A DNA stretch of 64,000 bases from Pyropia haitanensis (GCA_008729055.1 SDUX01000001.1:186001-250000), one strand, 5' to 3'. Counted from the stretch's first letter, positions 42,209-52,929 are shown. Notes: generated by a model from the letters alone, not told the origin. A program made the numbers and translations.

Positions 42209-42772
42209 CGGCGGCCCGCCACGGGTGGCTGTGGGTGCGGCGGCCGCGGTGGCGTGACGTGGCAGCGTCGCCGGCGGTGCCCGACGCGCCGCTGCTGGCC
42301 GTCCGCGCCGCGGCGGCGGCGGTGGCGGCGGCGGCCGCGGCGGCGGCGCCGCTGCACCCGCGGGGCGCGTCCGTCGCGGCGGTGAACCAGCTGCTGCTGC
42401 CGGCGGTCGCGGCGTGCCTCGCCGCGTGCACCGCGTGGCGGCTGGGGGCGCCGCGGTGGGGGGGGGGGGGGGGGGGGGGGGGGTGCCCGGACCACCACCA
42501 GGGGGGGGGGGGGGACGCTACCGCGGGCAAGGATGAGGGGGGGGGCTGCCGCCGCTGCCGCCGCTGCCGCCGCTGCCCGCGGCGGCGGCGCCACTGGCGG
42601 CGGCGACAGCGGCGTCGCCGCGCCCACCCGCCGCCGCGGGCGGCGGCGGCCACGGCGGCGGCGGCGGCGGCGGCCGCCGCGCCGCCGGCCGCGCCGCGGT
42701 CACCGCGCTGGCGGTGGCGGCGCAGACGACCGTCACCGCCGCGGCCTACGCGGCGCTCCGGACGGTGGTGGC

Positions 42773-42807
<35 letters not shown>

Positions 42808-42967
42808 GCGGGCGCGGCGGCGGCGGCGGCGCGCCGCCCACCGCCGCCGCCGCCGCCGCGGTTGCCGCGGCGGCGGTGGCGGCCGTCGCGGAGGTCGCCG
42901 CGGGCGGCGTGCCGTACAGCGTGGCCGCCGCGGTGCCGGCGGTGGGGCTCATCGTTGCCGTCGAGTG

Positions 42968-43005
<38 letters not shown>

Positions 43006-43266
43006 GGGTGGGGGTGGGGGCGGGCGCGGCGGGGGTGGGGGCGGGGGTGGGGGTAGCGGGAGGGGCTGGGGGGGGGGGGGGGGGGGGTCGCCGCCACGGT
43101 GGGGGGGTGGGCGGCGGTGGGCGTGCTGGTCGCGGGGGGGGTGGCGGCGGGGGGGGTGGCGCTCCGGGGGGGGTGGGGGGGGGGGGCGGTGGGCGGGGGG
43201 GGAGGGGGGGGGGAAGAGGGGGGGAAGTGGACGCACGACGGTGGCGCGGGGAAGAGCCCGGTGTGA
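41149..43266 (+). CDS. Ala/Gly/Pro-rich multi-span membrane protein, frame broken at G runs
   Basis: The start MPPPRGLAAPPPP at 41149 opens a frame that soon shows non-trivial words: ALTHLPSVDITPLAGAA, PLPSLSPAVAAVPPLSLAAA, RPMWETISLGMG, RADVWCDSSDGSDGGDEADD, WLWVRRPRWRDVAASPAVPD, GASVAAVNQLLLPAVAACLA. After the G runs at 42459-42512 the product continues in another frame with AAVTALAVAAQTTVTAAAYA, AVAEVAAGGVPYSVAAAVPA, VGLIVAVEWAAAAA. After the G run at about 43069-43087 it returns to the first frame with VAATVGGWAAVGVLVAGGVA and ends GAGKSPV* at 43264-43266. That gives a disordered acidic N-terminal half and four or five Ala-rich hydrophobic spans. I do not recognise the family. Two opposite frame jumps at G runs suggest assembly length errors. 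Confidence 0.5.
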
Positions 43267-43699
43267 GGTGGCGGAAATGGGGGGGGGGGGAGGGGGGCGG
43301 GAGGGGGGGACGCGTTGCGGTGCCTACGCGGGTGGCCCCGCGCACGCGCTTGACATGGAGGCCGACGGGGGGCGGGGGATAAAAAAAAAGACCAGCAGCC
43401 AGGGGCGCCATTCACACGCGTCGTAAGCAAGCGCCACGGCGCCACCACGAGGGGGGGGGGGGGGGGACGACCGGCAAGCAGTGACGGCGATCGTACAGCC
43501 CCGCCCATGTCCTGTCCCGGGTCCCTCCGTCCCCGCCGTCGCATCTACGCGCCTACACGCACGTCGAAAAAAACGGCAGCGCACACAGCCGCGCGTCACC
43601 ATGCCCCCATCTTGCGACGCCCTCTCCCCCGCACCCGTCGGTCTCGCCACCTCGCCACGCTGCCACCTCCCCCGGCGGCGCCGCCCCCCCCCCCCCCCG
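43267..43699. other. convergent 3' region
   Basis: Lies between the stop of the membrane protein (plus) and that of the DUF1818 gene (minus). Contains an A9 run at 43381-43389 and an A7 near 43566, which read as T runs for the DUF1818 gene, and G/C runs at 43451-43466 and 43683-43699. No gene. Confidence 0.4.
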
Positions 43700-44830
43700 C
43701 TACTCGATCCGCAGCTTGGCCACCGCGGACAGCAGCCCCGGCACGACCGCCGCGGGCCACACCCCCTCCGCCTGCCTCCGCTCCATGAGGATGACGCGCA
43801 CGCCGTACGCCTCGGGGATGCCAAACGCCTGCACCCACATGAGCTTGGACTCGAGCTCCACGCTCACCGGCGTGTCGCCCTCCCAGCTGCTGACACGCTC
43901 GTGGAACATGCCGTCGCCGCTGCGGCGCGCCCGCCCAATGTTGCCCTTTTTCGGCGGGTCCTCCTCCCCGCTCGCGATCCGCCGCATCTTCTTCTTGAGC
44001 GCGAGCAGCAGGCGCTTGAGGTGGCCGACCTCGTCGCGGTCCAGCGCGAGCAGCCACTCGCTGGTGCCGACCATCCCGCAATACGACCGCGGGCTCTCTG
44101 GGTCGTACCCGACGCGGTAGCCGTCGCCCGCGTAGACAAACTGCTTGCGCACGCCCGCGCCCGTCGGCTCCCCCGCGTCGGGCTGCATGATGAGCGAGCA
44201 CCCGTGCGCATCGCACTCAATGCGAAACGCGTTGGCGGGCTCCCCGTCCGGCCCCGACGGCAGGTCGTTCTCCGACTGGAGCGTCTGCCAGCCGGCGGTC
44301 GAGTCCATCCCAAACGTCGACGGGTCCGTGTACGGCTCGACGCCCGCGTCGGTCTCGCTGACCACCGCCGTCGAAGACGACGACGACGAGGAGGTGACCT
44401 TGGCCGAAATCGGCACCGACACGGACGGCACGGTCGCGGTGGGCTCGGGCGCGGCGGGCGCGGGGACGCCCCGGATCTCGGCGATCAGGTCGCCGAGCGC
44501 GGCGGCCATGTCGGCGAGCTCGCTCTCGACGCGGGAGCTCGTCGCGGTGCGGTCGGCCAGCTGGCGGCTGAGCTCGTCCCGCATCGCGTCGCCCGACGAG
44601 CGCGCCACATCGTACGACGCGCCCGCGTCGGGCTTGGCCGGCGGCGCGCCGCCGCCGCCATCCGCCGCCGAGGCGGTGACGACAGCCGGAACGGCGGGCG
44701 CCAGGCGCGCACCGCCGCGCGTACGACGCGAGCGGCAGGGGCGGGCCGACTGGCGGGCGGGGGTGACCACCCAGGCGCCGCGGGTGGGGAGGGCGGCGGC
44801 GGCCGGGACAAAGGCGGGGGCGGGGGCCAT
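43700..44830 (-). CDS. plastid-targeted DUF1818 protein
   Basis: 376 residues from MAPAPAFVPAAAALPTRGAW, a leader with early Phe, Arg-rich and free of acids to about residue 55, as expected for a red-algal plastid import signal. A predicted helical segment (MRDELSRQLADRTATSSRVE, 83-120) and a Ser-rich linker follow. Residues 228-376 match DUF1818, a family of cyanobacteria and plastids: YRVGYDPESPRSYCGMVGTS, EWLLALDRDEVGHLKRLLLA, LESKLMWVQAFGIPEAYGVR, VILMERRQAEGVWPAAVVPG. An insertion at 286-320 (EEDPPKKGNIGRARRSGDG) interrupts the usual core. Function unknown in all members. Single exon, unbroken, divergent from the Gfo/Idh gene. Confidence 0.85.
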   Translation of the reverse strand: MAPAPAFVPAAAALPTRGAWVVTPARQSARPCRSRRTRGGARLAPAVPAVVTASAADGGGGAPPAKPDAGASYDVARSSGDAMRDELSRQLADRTATSSRVESELADMAAALGDLIAEIRGVPAPAAPEPTATVPSVSVPISAKVTSSSSSSSTAVVSETDAGVEPYTDPSTFGMDSTAGWQTLQSENDLPSGPDGEPANAFRIECDAHGCSLIMQPDAGEPTGAGVRKQFVYAGDGYRVGYDPESPRSYCGMVGTSEWLLALDRDEVGHLKRLLLALKKKMRRIASGEEDPPKKGNIGRARRSGDGMFHERVSSWEGDTPVSVELESKLMWVQAFGIPEAYGVRVILMERRQAEGVWPAAVVPGLLSAVAKLRIE

Positions 44831-45452
44831 GGCGGGCGTCGGCAAGGGAGCAACAGCGGGGCACAAAAACAAAACAAATCGTGTCCGGATGGGAGCCGAG
44901 GGGAAGGCGTCCAGTCGGGGGAAGGGGGGAGGGCACTGCGCGCCGCGCCGACGGGCAAGAACACAGACTGGCCGGCGACGGGCAATGCGCGAAAGGACTG
45001 TCGGCGCGACGGGGGCGTCGGGACGTCTCCATCCGAGTGTCCGATCCTCGCCCCTGCGACAAGCGTGGCGCGGCTGCCCAATCTCGAGCTCTGCCTGGCA
45101 GATATGCTCGATAATTACGGATCCATTCGTGGAGAATTGTAAAGATTGAGCAGACGCATGGGTTGGTTGTCCGGTCAAAGCTCCCCTACCCAACCCATCC
45201 GAGCTGGTCAAACCCAAGCGCAGCCGCACATGCTCGCTGCAGCTGATCGACTGATCCCGGATCCATGCATTGTGTGTCTTGCCATCAGCACCGATCCGCG
45301 ACCTGTTGCGTGGTGTGCGTGGCCGCCTTGCCCGAAGCGCACCCGCTTGAGCTGGAGTATTCGCGCTGCGCACCCACGTGATCAGGCGCTGCGGCTTGTT
45401 GTCCTACGGTCGTGGAGGCGGAGCCGGGCCAACCACTCACAGTTTCGTCACT
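44831..45452. promoter_or_regulatory. bidirectional promoter, DUF1818 / Gfo-Idh
   Basis: A 622-base gap between divergent starts. A lower-GC island spans about 45080-45300, including GATAATTACGGATCC and AGAATTGTAAAG near 45110-45145. The layout (two genes back to back over a lower-GC island) repeats that at 11729-12252. Confidence 0.5.
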
Positions 45453-46733
45453 ATGGCGGACCTTCCGCCCCCCCCCCTGCGGTGGGGCATCCTCTCCACC
45501 GCCTCCATCGTCGACTCGTTTCTCACCGCCCTCCGCGGCGCCCGGTCGGGCGGCCGGATCACCGCGGTGGCCAGCCGCAGCGCCGACCGGGCGGCCGCCT
45601 TTGTGGCGTCCCGCCTGGCCAACCGCGGCGACGACGACGACCCGCCGGTGGCGGCGCTCGGCGACTATGCCGCCCTGCTCGACCGCCCCGACGTGGACGC
45701 CGTGTACATCCCGCTGCCGACGGCGCTCGCCACCGGCTGGGCGCTCCGCGCGGTCGCGGCCGGCAAGCACGTGCTGGTGGACAAGCCCTTTGCATCGTCT
45801 GCCGAGGTGGCGTCGATCGCCGCCGCCGCCGCCGCCGCGGGCCTCATCTTCCTCGACGGCACCCACTGGCCGCACGCGCCGCGGCCGGTCGCGGCGCGGG
45901 CGGCACTCACGGCGGGTCGAGTCGGCCGGCTCCGGCGGATCGTCGCGGCGTTTTGTGCGCCCGTGACGGTGGCGGGCGACATCCGGGGGGACCCGGCGCT
46001 GGAGCCCCATGGCGCGCTCGGCGACCTCGGCTGGTACTGCGCGCGGGTGGCGGCCTACTACCTCGGCGCCGAGGCGGCGTCGGCCATCGTCTCGGCGTAC
46101 GGCGTCGGCCGTTGGACCGACGGCGGCGGCGGCGGCGGCGGTGGCGGCGGGGGCGACGGGGCCAAGGGCAGCGGCGAGGCGCGGCCGCCGCCACGGGTGC
46201 TGCTGACGGTGGCAGCGGTGGTGGAGTTTGCGACCGGCGTGACGCTGTCCTTTGACGTTGACTTTTGCAGTGGCCTCCGTCAGACCTACACCCTCGTCGG
46301 CGACGACGCCGCACTCACCGTTGACGGCTTCGTCATCCCGCCCGCGTCGTCGCTCGCGATGGATCCGCTGCGGCCGCCGGGCGTGGCCGCCTCGACCGAC
46401 GACGCGTACACGCTCGCGCACACCGCGTCGGTGGGGGAGGGCGGCGGCGACGCGGCGGGGGCGGCGGTGCCCGCGGCGGGCGCGCCGCCCCTCCCGCCCC
46501 GGCCCATTGCGTTGGACTACCCGACCGCCGTGGAGGTGACCGTCCCCGGCGGCGGCCGCAACCAGCCCGCCCACATGGTCGACGCGTTTACCGCCGCCGC
46601 CCGCGGCGGCGACGCCGGCCGCGCGACCGCGGCGGCCTGGGCGGCCGAGGCGGTCGCGACGCAGCGGATTGTGGACGTGCTGTACCAGTCGGTCGTGGAG
46701 CGGCGGGTGGTCTACCCGGCCAAGGAAGCGTGA
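45453..46733 (+). CDS. Gfo/Idh/MocA-family NAD(P)-dependent oxidoreductase
   Basis: 426 residues from MADLPPPPLRWGILSTASIV. The N-terminal Rossmann fold (GILSTASIVDSF, then ITAVASRSADRAAAF) is followed by the family hallmark GKHVLVDKPFASSAEV with Lys111. The C-terminal part has the beta-sheet domain typical of the family, with LEPHGALGDLGWYCARVAAY and EFATGVTLSFDVDFCSGLRQ. The variation GILSTASI instead of GxGxxG is shared with plant and algal members such as the Arabidopsis At4g09670 group. A Gly run at about residues 226-234 is a local expansion. The cofactor is inferred as NAD(P); substrate (sugar, inositol or aldehyde-type) is not determinable. No targeting leader is evident, so cytosolic. 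One exon; U-rich sequence follows at 46818-46853. Confidence 0.9.
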   Translation: MADLPPPPLRWGILSTASIVDSFLTALRGARSGGRITAVASRSADRAAAFVASRLANRGDDDDPPVAALGDYAALLDRPDVDAVYIPLPTALATGWALRAVAAGKHVLVDKPFASSAEVASIAAAAAAAGLIFLDGTHWPHAPRPVAARAALTAGRVGRLRRIVAAFCAPVTVAGDIRGDPALEPHGALGDLGWYCARVAAYYLGAEAASAIVSAYGVGRWTDGGGGGGGGGGGDGAKGSGEARPPPRVLLTVAAVVEFATGVTLSFDVDFCSGLRQTYTLVGDDAALTVDGFVIPPASSLAMDPLRPPGVAASTDDAYTLAHTASVGEGGGDAAGAAVPAAGAPPLPPRPIALDYPTAVEVTVPGGGRNQPAHMVDAFTAAARGGDAGRATAAAWAAEAVATQRIVDVLYQSVVERRVVYPAKEA

Positions 46734-46981
46734 GGGTGCGGAAGGGGGAGGGGAGGGCGGCGCGGGCCGTGCTCGTGTCCCGCCAGGACCCTCCTTCCCG
46801 GGTGGCTACGTCTCGTTTGTTGTCAGTCACGTCTTCTTTTTCGTTTCTTTTTCCTGTCACACAGTCGCAGAATACGGGTCACAATCGTTCCCTCAACTGT
46901 ACAATGGCGCACGCTACGCGCAGTGGCGCGAATGCCGCGGCGCTGCTCCTTGCCGCACCGCTGGCCACCCACGGTGGCTCT
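46734..46981 (+). terminator. U-rich 3' region of Gfo/Idh gene
   Basis: TTCTTTTTCGTTTCTTTTTCC at about 46829-46852 gives a U-rich transcript end roughly 100 bases past the stop. CAACTGTACAATG at 46897-46910 follows. The opposing minus-strand gene ends at 46982, so the two are convergent. Confidence 0.4.
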
Positions 46982-48108
46982 CTAGGCCGCCGCGGGCGGG
47001 CGCACCCGCGCCAGCACCCGGCCGACCATGGAGAGGACGTCCAGTGGGGGTGGCGGCGCCCGCGGCGCGGCGGCGGCGGCGGCGCCGACGCGCCGGAAGA
47101 GCGCCGCCAGCTCCTCGAGCGTGACGACCGTGTAGTCGTCTGCCGCGGAGCCGCTGCACTCATAGTCGCGCGCCCGTGTCGCCGCCGCTTCTGCCGCCTT
47201 TGCCGCCGCCGCTTCTGCCGCCTTTGCCGCCGCCGCCGTCTCGTTCGTTGCTGCAGCTGACGCCGCCGCCGTTGTCGCCGCCGCTGCCGTCGCCGCCGTC
47301 GCCACCGTCGCCGTAGCCGTTGCCGTCGCCGCCGTCGCCGCCGTCACCGTCGTCGCAGCCGTCGCCGCCGCCGTCGCCGCCGTCGCCGGCACCGCCACTG
47401 GCACCGCCACGATGAGCGCCGGCGCACCCGCGGGCGGCACGACCGCCCCCCCCCACTCCCCCTCCCACCACGACAGCGTCCGGCCGGCCGGCGGCCACGA
47501 CCGGCCGCGCGTCAGCGCCGCCGCGTCGGCGGTGCCGCTGCCGCGGCGGCCGCCGCGGCGGCGCGGCCGCCGGCAGCCCGCCGCCGCGTCGGCCGACGCG
47601 CCCGCGGTGGCGGCAAAGCCGTCGGCCACGGCGGCGGCGATGGCGGCGGCGCCATAGGGGGGCGCCGGCAGCGACAGCCGGCGCGGCGTGGCGGGCGTGG
47701 GCGGCGAGGGGGGGGGGGGGAGGGGAACGAGGGGGGGGGGGACTCCCAGTCGGGGAGCCGCAGGTGGGGGGCGATGGGCCAGGCGCAGCGGCGGCTGCCG
47801 CCGCCGCTGCGACGGTCGCTGCCGCTGTCGCTGCTGCTGCCGCGGCTGCTGCTGCAGAGGCTGCGGGTGATCCTGGTGCGGCTGCTGCCGCTGCGGCCGC
47901 TGGAGCTGCTGCTGCTGCTGCTGCTGCTGCTGCGGCGGCGGCAGCCGCCGCGGCTGCGGCCGCCGCCGCCGCGACCGCGCCCGCCGTCGACGCGGATGAC
48001 CACGCGGTCGGCGGCGGCCGGCAGCGCGGGCGCGGCGGCGTCGTCGGCGTCGCCAGCGTCGCTGCCCGGCCAGCCGGGCAGGCACGGCGGCAGGCAGTAG
48101 CGCAGCAT
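46982..48108 (-). CDS. unrecognised Ser/Gln/Ala-rich protein
   Basis: Best model starts MLRYCLPPCLPGWPGSDAGD at 48108. It runs through a Ser tract (encoded by an AGC/CAG-type repeat near 47910-47938) and RCAWPIAPHLRLPDWESPP to G/C runs at 47709-47742, then shifts frame to ATPRRLSLPAPPYGAAAIAA, RGRSWPPAGRTLSWWEGEWG, VVPPAGAPALIVAVPVAVP. An Ala/Thr repeat (GTCGCC units, about 47270-47400) and Ala/Lys/Glu repeats (AAAKAAEAAAAKAAEAAATR) follow, ending DYTVVTLEELAALFRRVGAA and VLARVRPPAAA*. An alternative is the second frame alone, open upstream to 48988 with a Gln tract instead of Ser; it lacks a good start. The C-terminal 40 residues look like a helix pair. Function unknown. Confidence 0.5.
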
Positions 48109-49277
48109 GGCGCGGCGACCGGCCGTTGGGCGGCTGGCGGGGTGGGAGAGGCGGCCACGGCGTTGCGGCTTGGGCGTGTGGAGGGGGAGGGCGAGGGGGC
48201 GACGCTGCCCGCGGCCAGCGCCGACCCGTCCGTGCGTGCGTGCGGGCGTGCGCGCTGCGTGCGTGCGTGTCGTGTGGCGTGCCGACGGGGACGCCGCACG
48301 CACGGTCGGCGACGCGGCCGCGCAGTCGTCGACGCGGCGACGCAGTGCGGGAGGGGGGGAGAGAGGGTGGGGGGGGGGGGGGGGGGGGGGAGCGCGGGGG
48401 GGAGGGGGAACACCGACGCAGCAGAGGCGGCGGCGGCGGTGGCGGCGGCGGCGTCGGGAGCGCGGCGCGGGCGCCACGACGATGGCGGCGCGGGGGGCGG
48501 CAGCCGCGGCGGCCGGGGAGGGGCTGGCGGGTGGGGGGCGGCGCGGCGCTCGCGCGGCAGGGGGCGCGGTGGCCGGCGTGCGGCGCCGCCCTGGAGGGGT
48601 GCGGCACGGCCGCCCCGCGCGCCCTCTTGTACGCGCCGCTCGCCGCGGCCGTGTGGGTGGACCCCCGGGGCGGGTGCCACCGCCCGCGCGTCCGCGACGC
48701 GCGCGGCGGCGGCCGCCGCCGCGGCCGGCCGCCGCCCGTGCCGAGCGCGCGCCGCCACGTGCGCCCCGCCCCCCCCCCCCACAGGACAGGACGCCCACGC
48801 TGCGGCGGCGGCTCACCCGGCCGTGGCGCGCGCACGGCGGCGCGGGTTGTCCACGCCAGCGCTCGGCGCGGCCGCCCCGCCGCGCGCTCGCGCGCGCGGC
48901 GGCGGATGGGCCGCGTACGCGCGGCGGCGGCGGCTCGCCCCCCCCCTTCCGCTCCCCCAACGTCCTCCCCCCCCTTCCGCTCCCCCAACGTCCTCCCCCC
49001 CCCCCCGCTGCACGCGCTAGTCGCTGACAGCCGTAGCTGCGGGCAGGCCGGTTGTGCCCCGTCACCCTGTCATGGCGCTGGGGACACAGCCGGGCGCGGA
49101 AGGCGGCGGGGCCAGCGACAGGGTGATGGGCCACCCGCGACGAGGGCGCCGCCCGCTTCCTAGCCGGGGGCTCCTGATTTGGTGAGCAGAGCCCGGGAGC
49201 GACGACCCCGCGGGAGATGCATACCGCCACCATTGTGAAGGCGGTGGCCGCGTGAGCACCCCCCCTCGCAACGCGCA
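48109..49277. other. GC-rich upstream/intergenic region
   Basis: No gene supported. Tandem GTGCGTGC words near 48230-48280 and a G run at 48369-48390. A tandem repeat of about 27 bases (TTCCGCTCCCCCAACGTCCT unit) occurs twice at about 48946-48999. Mixed-composition DNA from 49020 leads into the ankyrin-like remnant. Confidence 0.4.
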
Positions 49278-51660
49278 GTGCAGGGCGTTGTTGTGTGTAT
49301 AGCCTGCCGGCTGCGAGCGATGACAGGGAGGCAGCGCGTGGAGAGCGGCGGGAGTGGGGGGGGGAGCGGGGCCCGCGTCGGCTCTACTGCTGCACCAGAG
49401 CCGCCGCCAGATACACATGGGTGCGTGGCCGAAGACCAATCTCGCCACTCCAGCGAGGATGAGCGGGGCCACCGGTGTGTGTCCATGGCGGTCGGCGGCG
49501 CGTCGCCTGTCCCGCGGTGGACCCCCGTGCGCGCCAGCGGGTGGCCGCCCGCGCGTGTGCCGGCCCGCTCCCCGCTGGAGCCTACTCCCCAAGCCGACCC
49601 GCCCGCGCTACTGCATTGTTGCCCCCGGTGCGTCGCGGTCGCCTCCCGCCCACCGTCCGCGGGCGCCGCCCGGTCGCCCCACCCTCGGCCGGCAGGCGCT
49701 CGCGCCGCCGCCGCCGCCGCCCCGCCCGCCGCCGCGGCTCGGCCGGCGTGCCCGCCGCGCGCGGGGCACCCGCGGCGGGACGCGGCGGCCGGCAGCCGCC
49801 GCGGGCAGCGGCGGCGGCTCGCGGCGGCCGCCGCGCGGCCGCCGCCCCTGCCGCGGCGGTCCGTGGCGGCGGCGCTTACCCCCCCCCCCCCCCCCACCTC
49901 CCCCCCCCCCCGCCCCCCCCGCGCGCTCCCGCCGTCAATGGGCGGGCTGCGGCGGGCGGGCCCCCCCCGCGCGCCCGTTGCCCGGCACGGCGGCGGCGGG
50001 GGTGCCCGCGCTGGCGCGCGGCGGCCCGCCCAGGCCGCGCCGCGCGGCGCGGCGCCGCGTCGCCGCCGCCGCCGCCGCCGCGGCGGCCGGCGGTTTTTTC
50101 CCCCGCGCCGCGGCGGCGGCGGCGCCGACGCGGGGCGCGCCGCGCGTGTGCGCGCCGCGGCTGGTGGGGCGGTGGCCTGGCCGGCCGCCGGCCGTTGTCC
50201 GTGGCCGCCGGGGGGTCTGGCGTGGCGGCGGGCGGGCGCTGACCAGGTTTGTGCGCTGCGGGTGCCCGGCGTGTGGCCGGCGGGACGTCAGCAGCGGCGG
50301 CGGCGGCTGCGCGGAGCCGCATGGGCGACAAAGGCGGCAGCGGCGGCGGCGGCGGCGGCGGCGGCTTCCCCCTGTCAACAGCGCCCCTGGTGGTGGTGGT
50401 GGTGTGCGCAGCACCAGACGAGTCGCGTTTTCGTCCCGTCTACGGGACCGCGTTCCGCCCCTCTCTGTTGGCCTGTCGGGGGGGGGGGGGGGGGGGGGGC
50501 GGGGGTCTGTGTGGTTTGCGTCGCCGCCACGGCTCGCCCGCCACGGTGCACTCGTCGGTTGCGGCGTGGCACGCCGCCGCCGCGTCGACGGTGGGCGCGC
50601 GCGCCGGCGCCCCCCCCCGTGCCGCACCCGCCCGCCGGTGCCGCGGGCACTGGTGTAGCCCGAGGCGGGGACGCCATCCCAGCGGCCACGCCGCTGCCGC
50701 CAGCCGTGACGCGTGCGGCGTCGGTCGCGGCGGTGGGTGCTGCGGGGGGGAACCGGGGATGGCGCGCCCGCCGTTGGCGGCGGGCCCCCCCGACAGAGGC
50801 AACCCGGCGGGCGCGCGCGCGGGCGGTGCGGCTTGCCGCCGCGGAGCGCAGTGGCGCACGCGCCCCCTGCGAGGGGGTCGCCGCTGTGGGCGGGGAGCCA
50901 CCTCTTGGACGGCGCGGACCGGGCGACGCGGCTGCACGCGGCCGCCTGCGACGGCCGTCTACGTATGGGGCGTGGGGCGCTGCTGAACGCGGCGGGCGCG
51001 TTGCGGGGTGCGGCCTGCGGTGGGGACAGACGCCGCCGCCCGTCCGCCGTTTGGGGGCCACGCCACAGGGCTGGGCGTCACGCGCGTGTGGCACCTACCG
51101 CTGTCGCCGACGCGGCCGCCGGCGATGGGGCGGGCGCCCTTGCACGGCGCCGCGGGCGGGGGCCTCTCGGCAGAGGTGGCGGTGCGGCTCGCCGCAGACG
51201 CCGCGGCGGATGGTGCCGTCCCAGGGAAGGGAACACGCCGCCGCGCTTGGCGGCCGCGCCGCGGCGGCGCGCGGCCCTGACGCCCCTGGATCGGCCCGCG
51301 TGGGCGGACGACGCGGCGGTGGCGGCGGCACTCGGTGGCCGCGGTGGCGTCACCTTTGCGGCCGCCATCGCTGTTGCGGCCGCCCGTCGATGGGCGGGCG
51401 GCCCTGCAGTGGGCCACGGTCGACGGCGGTGGCGGCGGCGCTGCTCGCAGCGGGCGCCGCGGGGGATGTTGCGGACCCGTGGGGGGGCACGCCGCCGCAC
51501 GCTCTATTCTTGCCAGGCACCTTATCCCGCGGCGGCGCACCTGCACCGCGTGCGGGGGGAAGTGGCGGCACTGTTGACGACAGGCGCCGGCGGCCATACC
51601 GCTGCTCATGGCAGCGCGCTGCGGCGTACGCGGTGTGACGCGCGGAACGCGCATTGGACA
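49278..51660 (+). pseudogene. decayed ankyrin-repeat gene
   Basis: Ankyrin-like units are scattered over the plus-strand frames. In one frame: GDAIPAATPLPPAVTRAASV with AAVGAAGGN (near 50670-50760) and AALLAAGAAGDVADPWGGTP with PHAL (near 51440-51510). In a second: LLDGADRATRLHAAACDGRL (near 50905-50960). In a third: MGRAPLHGAAGGGLSAEVAV with RLAADAAADG (near 51124-51215). They match the consensus G-x-TPLHxAAxxGxxxxVxxLLxxGA. Weaker units may start near 49500 (GASPVPRWTPVRASGWP; LHCCPRCVAVASRPPSAGAA). Frames change without G/C runs at most joints, so this looks like true decay. Part may still be translated, since one frame is open from 49278 to 51638. Confidence 0.55.
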
Positions 51661-52284
51661 CTTTGGATGGCGCGGCACACTGTTTGGGCACTGTTGGTAC
51701 ACTGTTGCGTGTAGCGGGCTGGGCAGCACACACCGCGACGGCGACCCGCTGTGGGGCAAGCGATCTAGTAGTATCTGGCTGGCCTACCTCCGTGAGCTGC
51801 GCTGACCGTGACGCACCGTCCATCAGATCGTCGCGCGGGCGGCGCGCTCGTGGCACGAGATTTTCATCCCGTCGGAGGCCCCAGATTGGGGGCTGCTTTG
51901 CGCGTCCCGCGCGGTTGCTCAATCGGGCCGCCACGTACTGCCAGTGGAGGCCATTCCATTTACTCCGTCGTTCCCCAATGTAAATTTCCATCGTTCTCAA
52001 CGAGTTCCAGTGTCCAAGTGTTGCAATTGTGCAACCGTGCCATCTCTTCCTGCCATACCCTGCGCGACGGCTGGGCGCGGCCAGCACCGTTTGCCACTGT
52101 GGAGGGCAGCGGGGGCCCCGCGCGCACCCCCCACCGACGCTGCGGTCGGCCGCGGCGCGGCCGCCACGCGCCCCTGCGTTCCGACAGCGGCGGTAGCCGG
52201 GCCGGGTTTTGGGGCGCTGGAGCGCTGGGGGGGGGAGTCGGGGGTGACGTCACAGTCTCACCGTGAGTGCAGGCGGCGGTGGCG
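51661..52284. other. balanced-composition DNA left of the inverted duplication
   Basis: No gene recognised. Sequence complexity is normal and GC moderate, as in the core of the inverted duplication that follows. A short palindrome GTGACGTCAC lies at about 52242-52251. Confidence 0.35.
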
Positions 52285-52317
52285 GCGGCAGGCATGTAGT
52301 ACGTCAAAGAATCTGGA

Positions 52318-52363
52318 CCCACAACGGATCCGTCGTGTAGGTGGGCTACTAAACCGTTGTGGG
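52318..52363 (+). repeat. left terminal hairpin (46 bp)
   Basis: Begins CCCACAACGG and ends CCGTTGTGGG, so each copy can fold on itself with a 10-bp perfect stem. The intervening 26 bases contain ATCCGTCGTGTAGGTGGGC. It is the reverse complement of 59664-59709 with one difference in 46 positions. Confidence 0.95.
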
Positions 52364-52799
52364 AGCTGTCCCCCACACTGTGAGAGGGGGTCTACTTGGA
52401 AACTAGTTACACCCAATACATTCCCGACAGCCCATTCCAGCGTGCCTGGAGGGGTGCCGACGATCTCCTCCAGCTCCCCAGATCCACCTCGATCTCTACA
52501 GAAACGAGTACATCCCTGGTTCCAACTCCATAGCGGAGTGCATTTGTCCAGTACTGGGAGCAACCGACGGGGGGAGCTCCCCCTGTAACGCTGGAGCTCG
52601 TTACGCTCCCCCCCGCTGGTGCATCACACATCTGCGATGTTGTACCCAAAATTGCGGATGTGCACGCGCTTGTCACACATGCGGCGCTTCACACGGACAT
52701 GTGATGAGGGAGGTGTGACAGGGTGGATGCCACAGCGTCGCACCAGCGCGCGCTACCGCTGCCTGGTGGGGGCCCCGCCGCCCGCGCGCCTGGTGGCGT

Positions 52800-52929
52800 A
52801 CCCGCCACCACCCCCGCCGGCAGCCGCCGGCTGCCGCGGTCCCCGCCCCCGCCACTGCCGCCGCCACCCGCCACCGCCGCCCCCGTGGCCGCCCGCCCCC
52901 CGCCGCCCGCCGCCGCCGCCCGCCGCCGC

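Noticed and set aside
39133..43056. A 1307-codon open frame on the plus strand
   Set aside because: Its first two thirds translate to Pro/Arg/Gly tracts caused by composition. Only the part from 41149 onward has protein-like words, and that was annotated.
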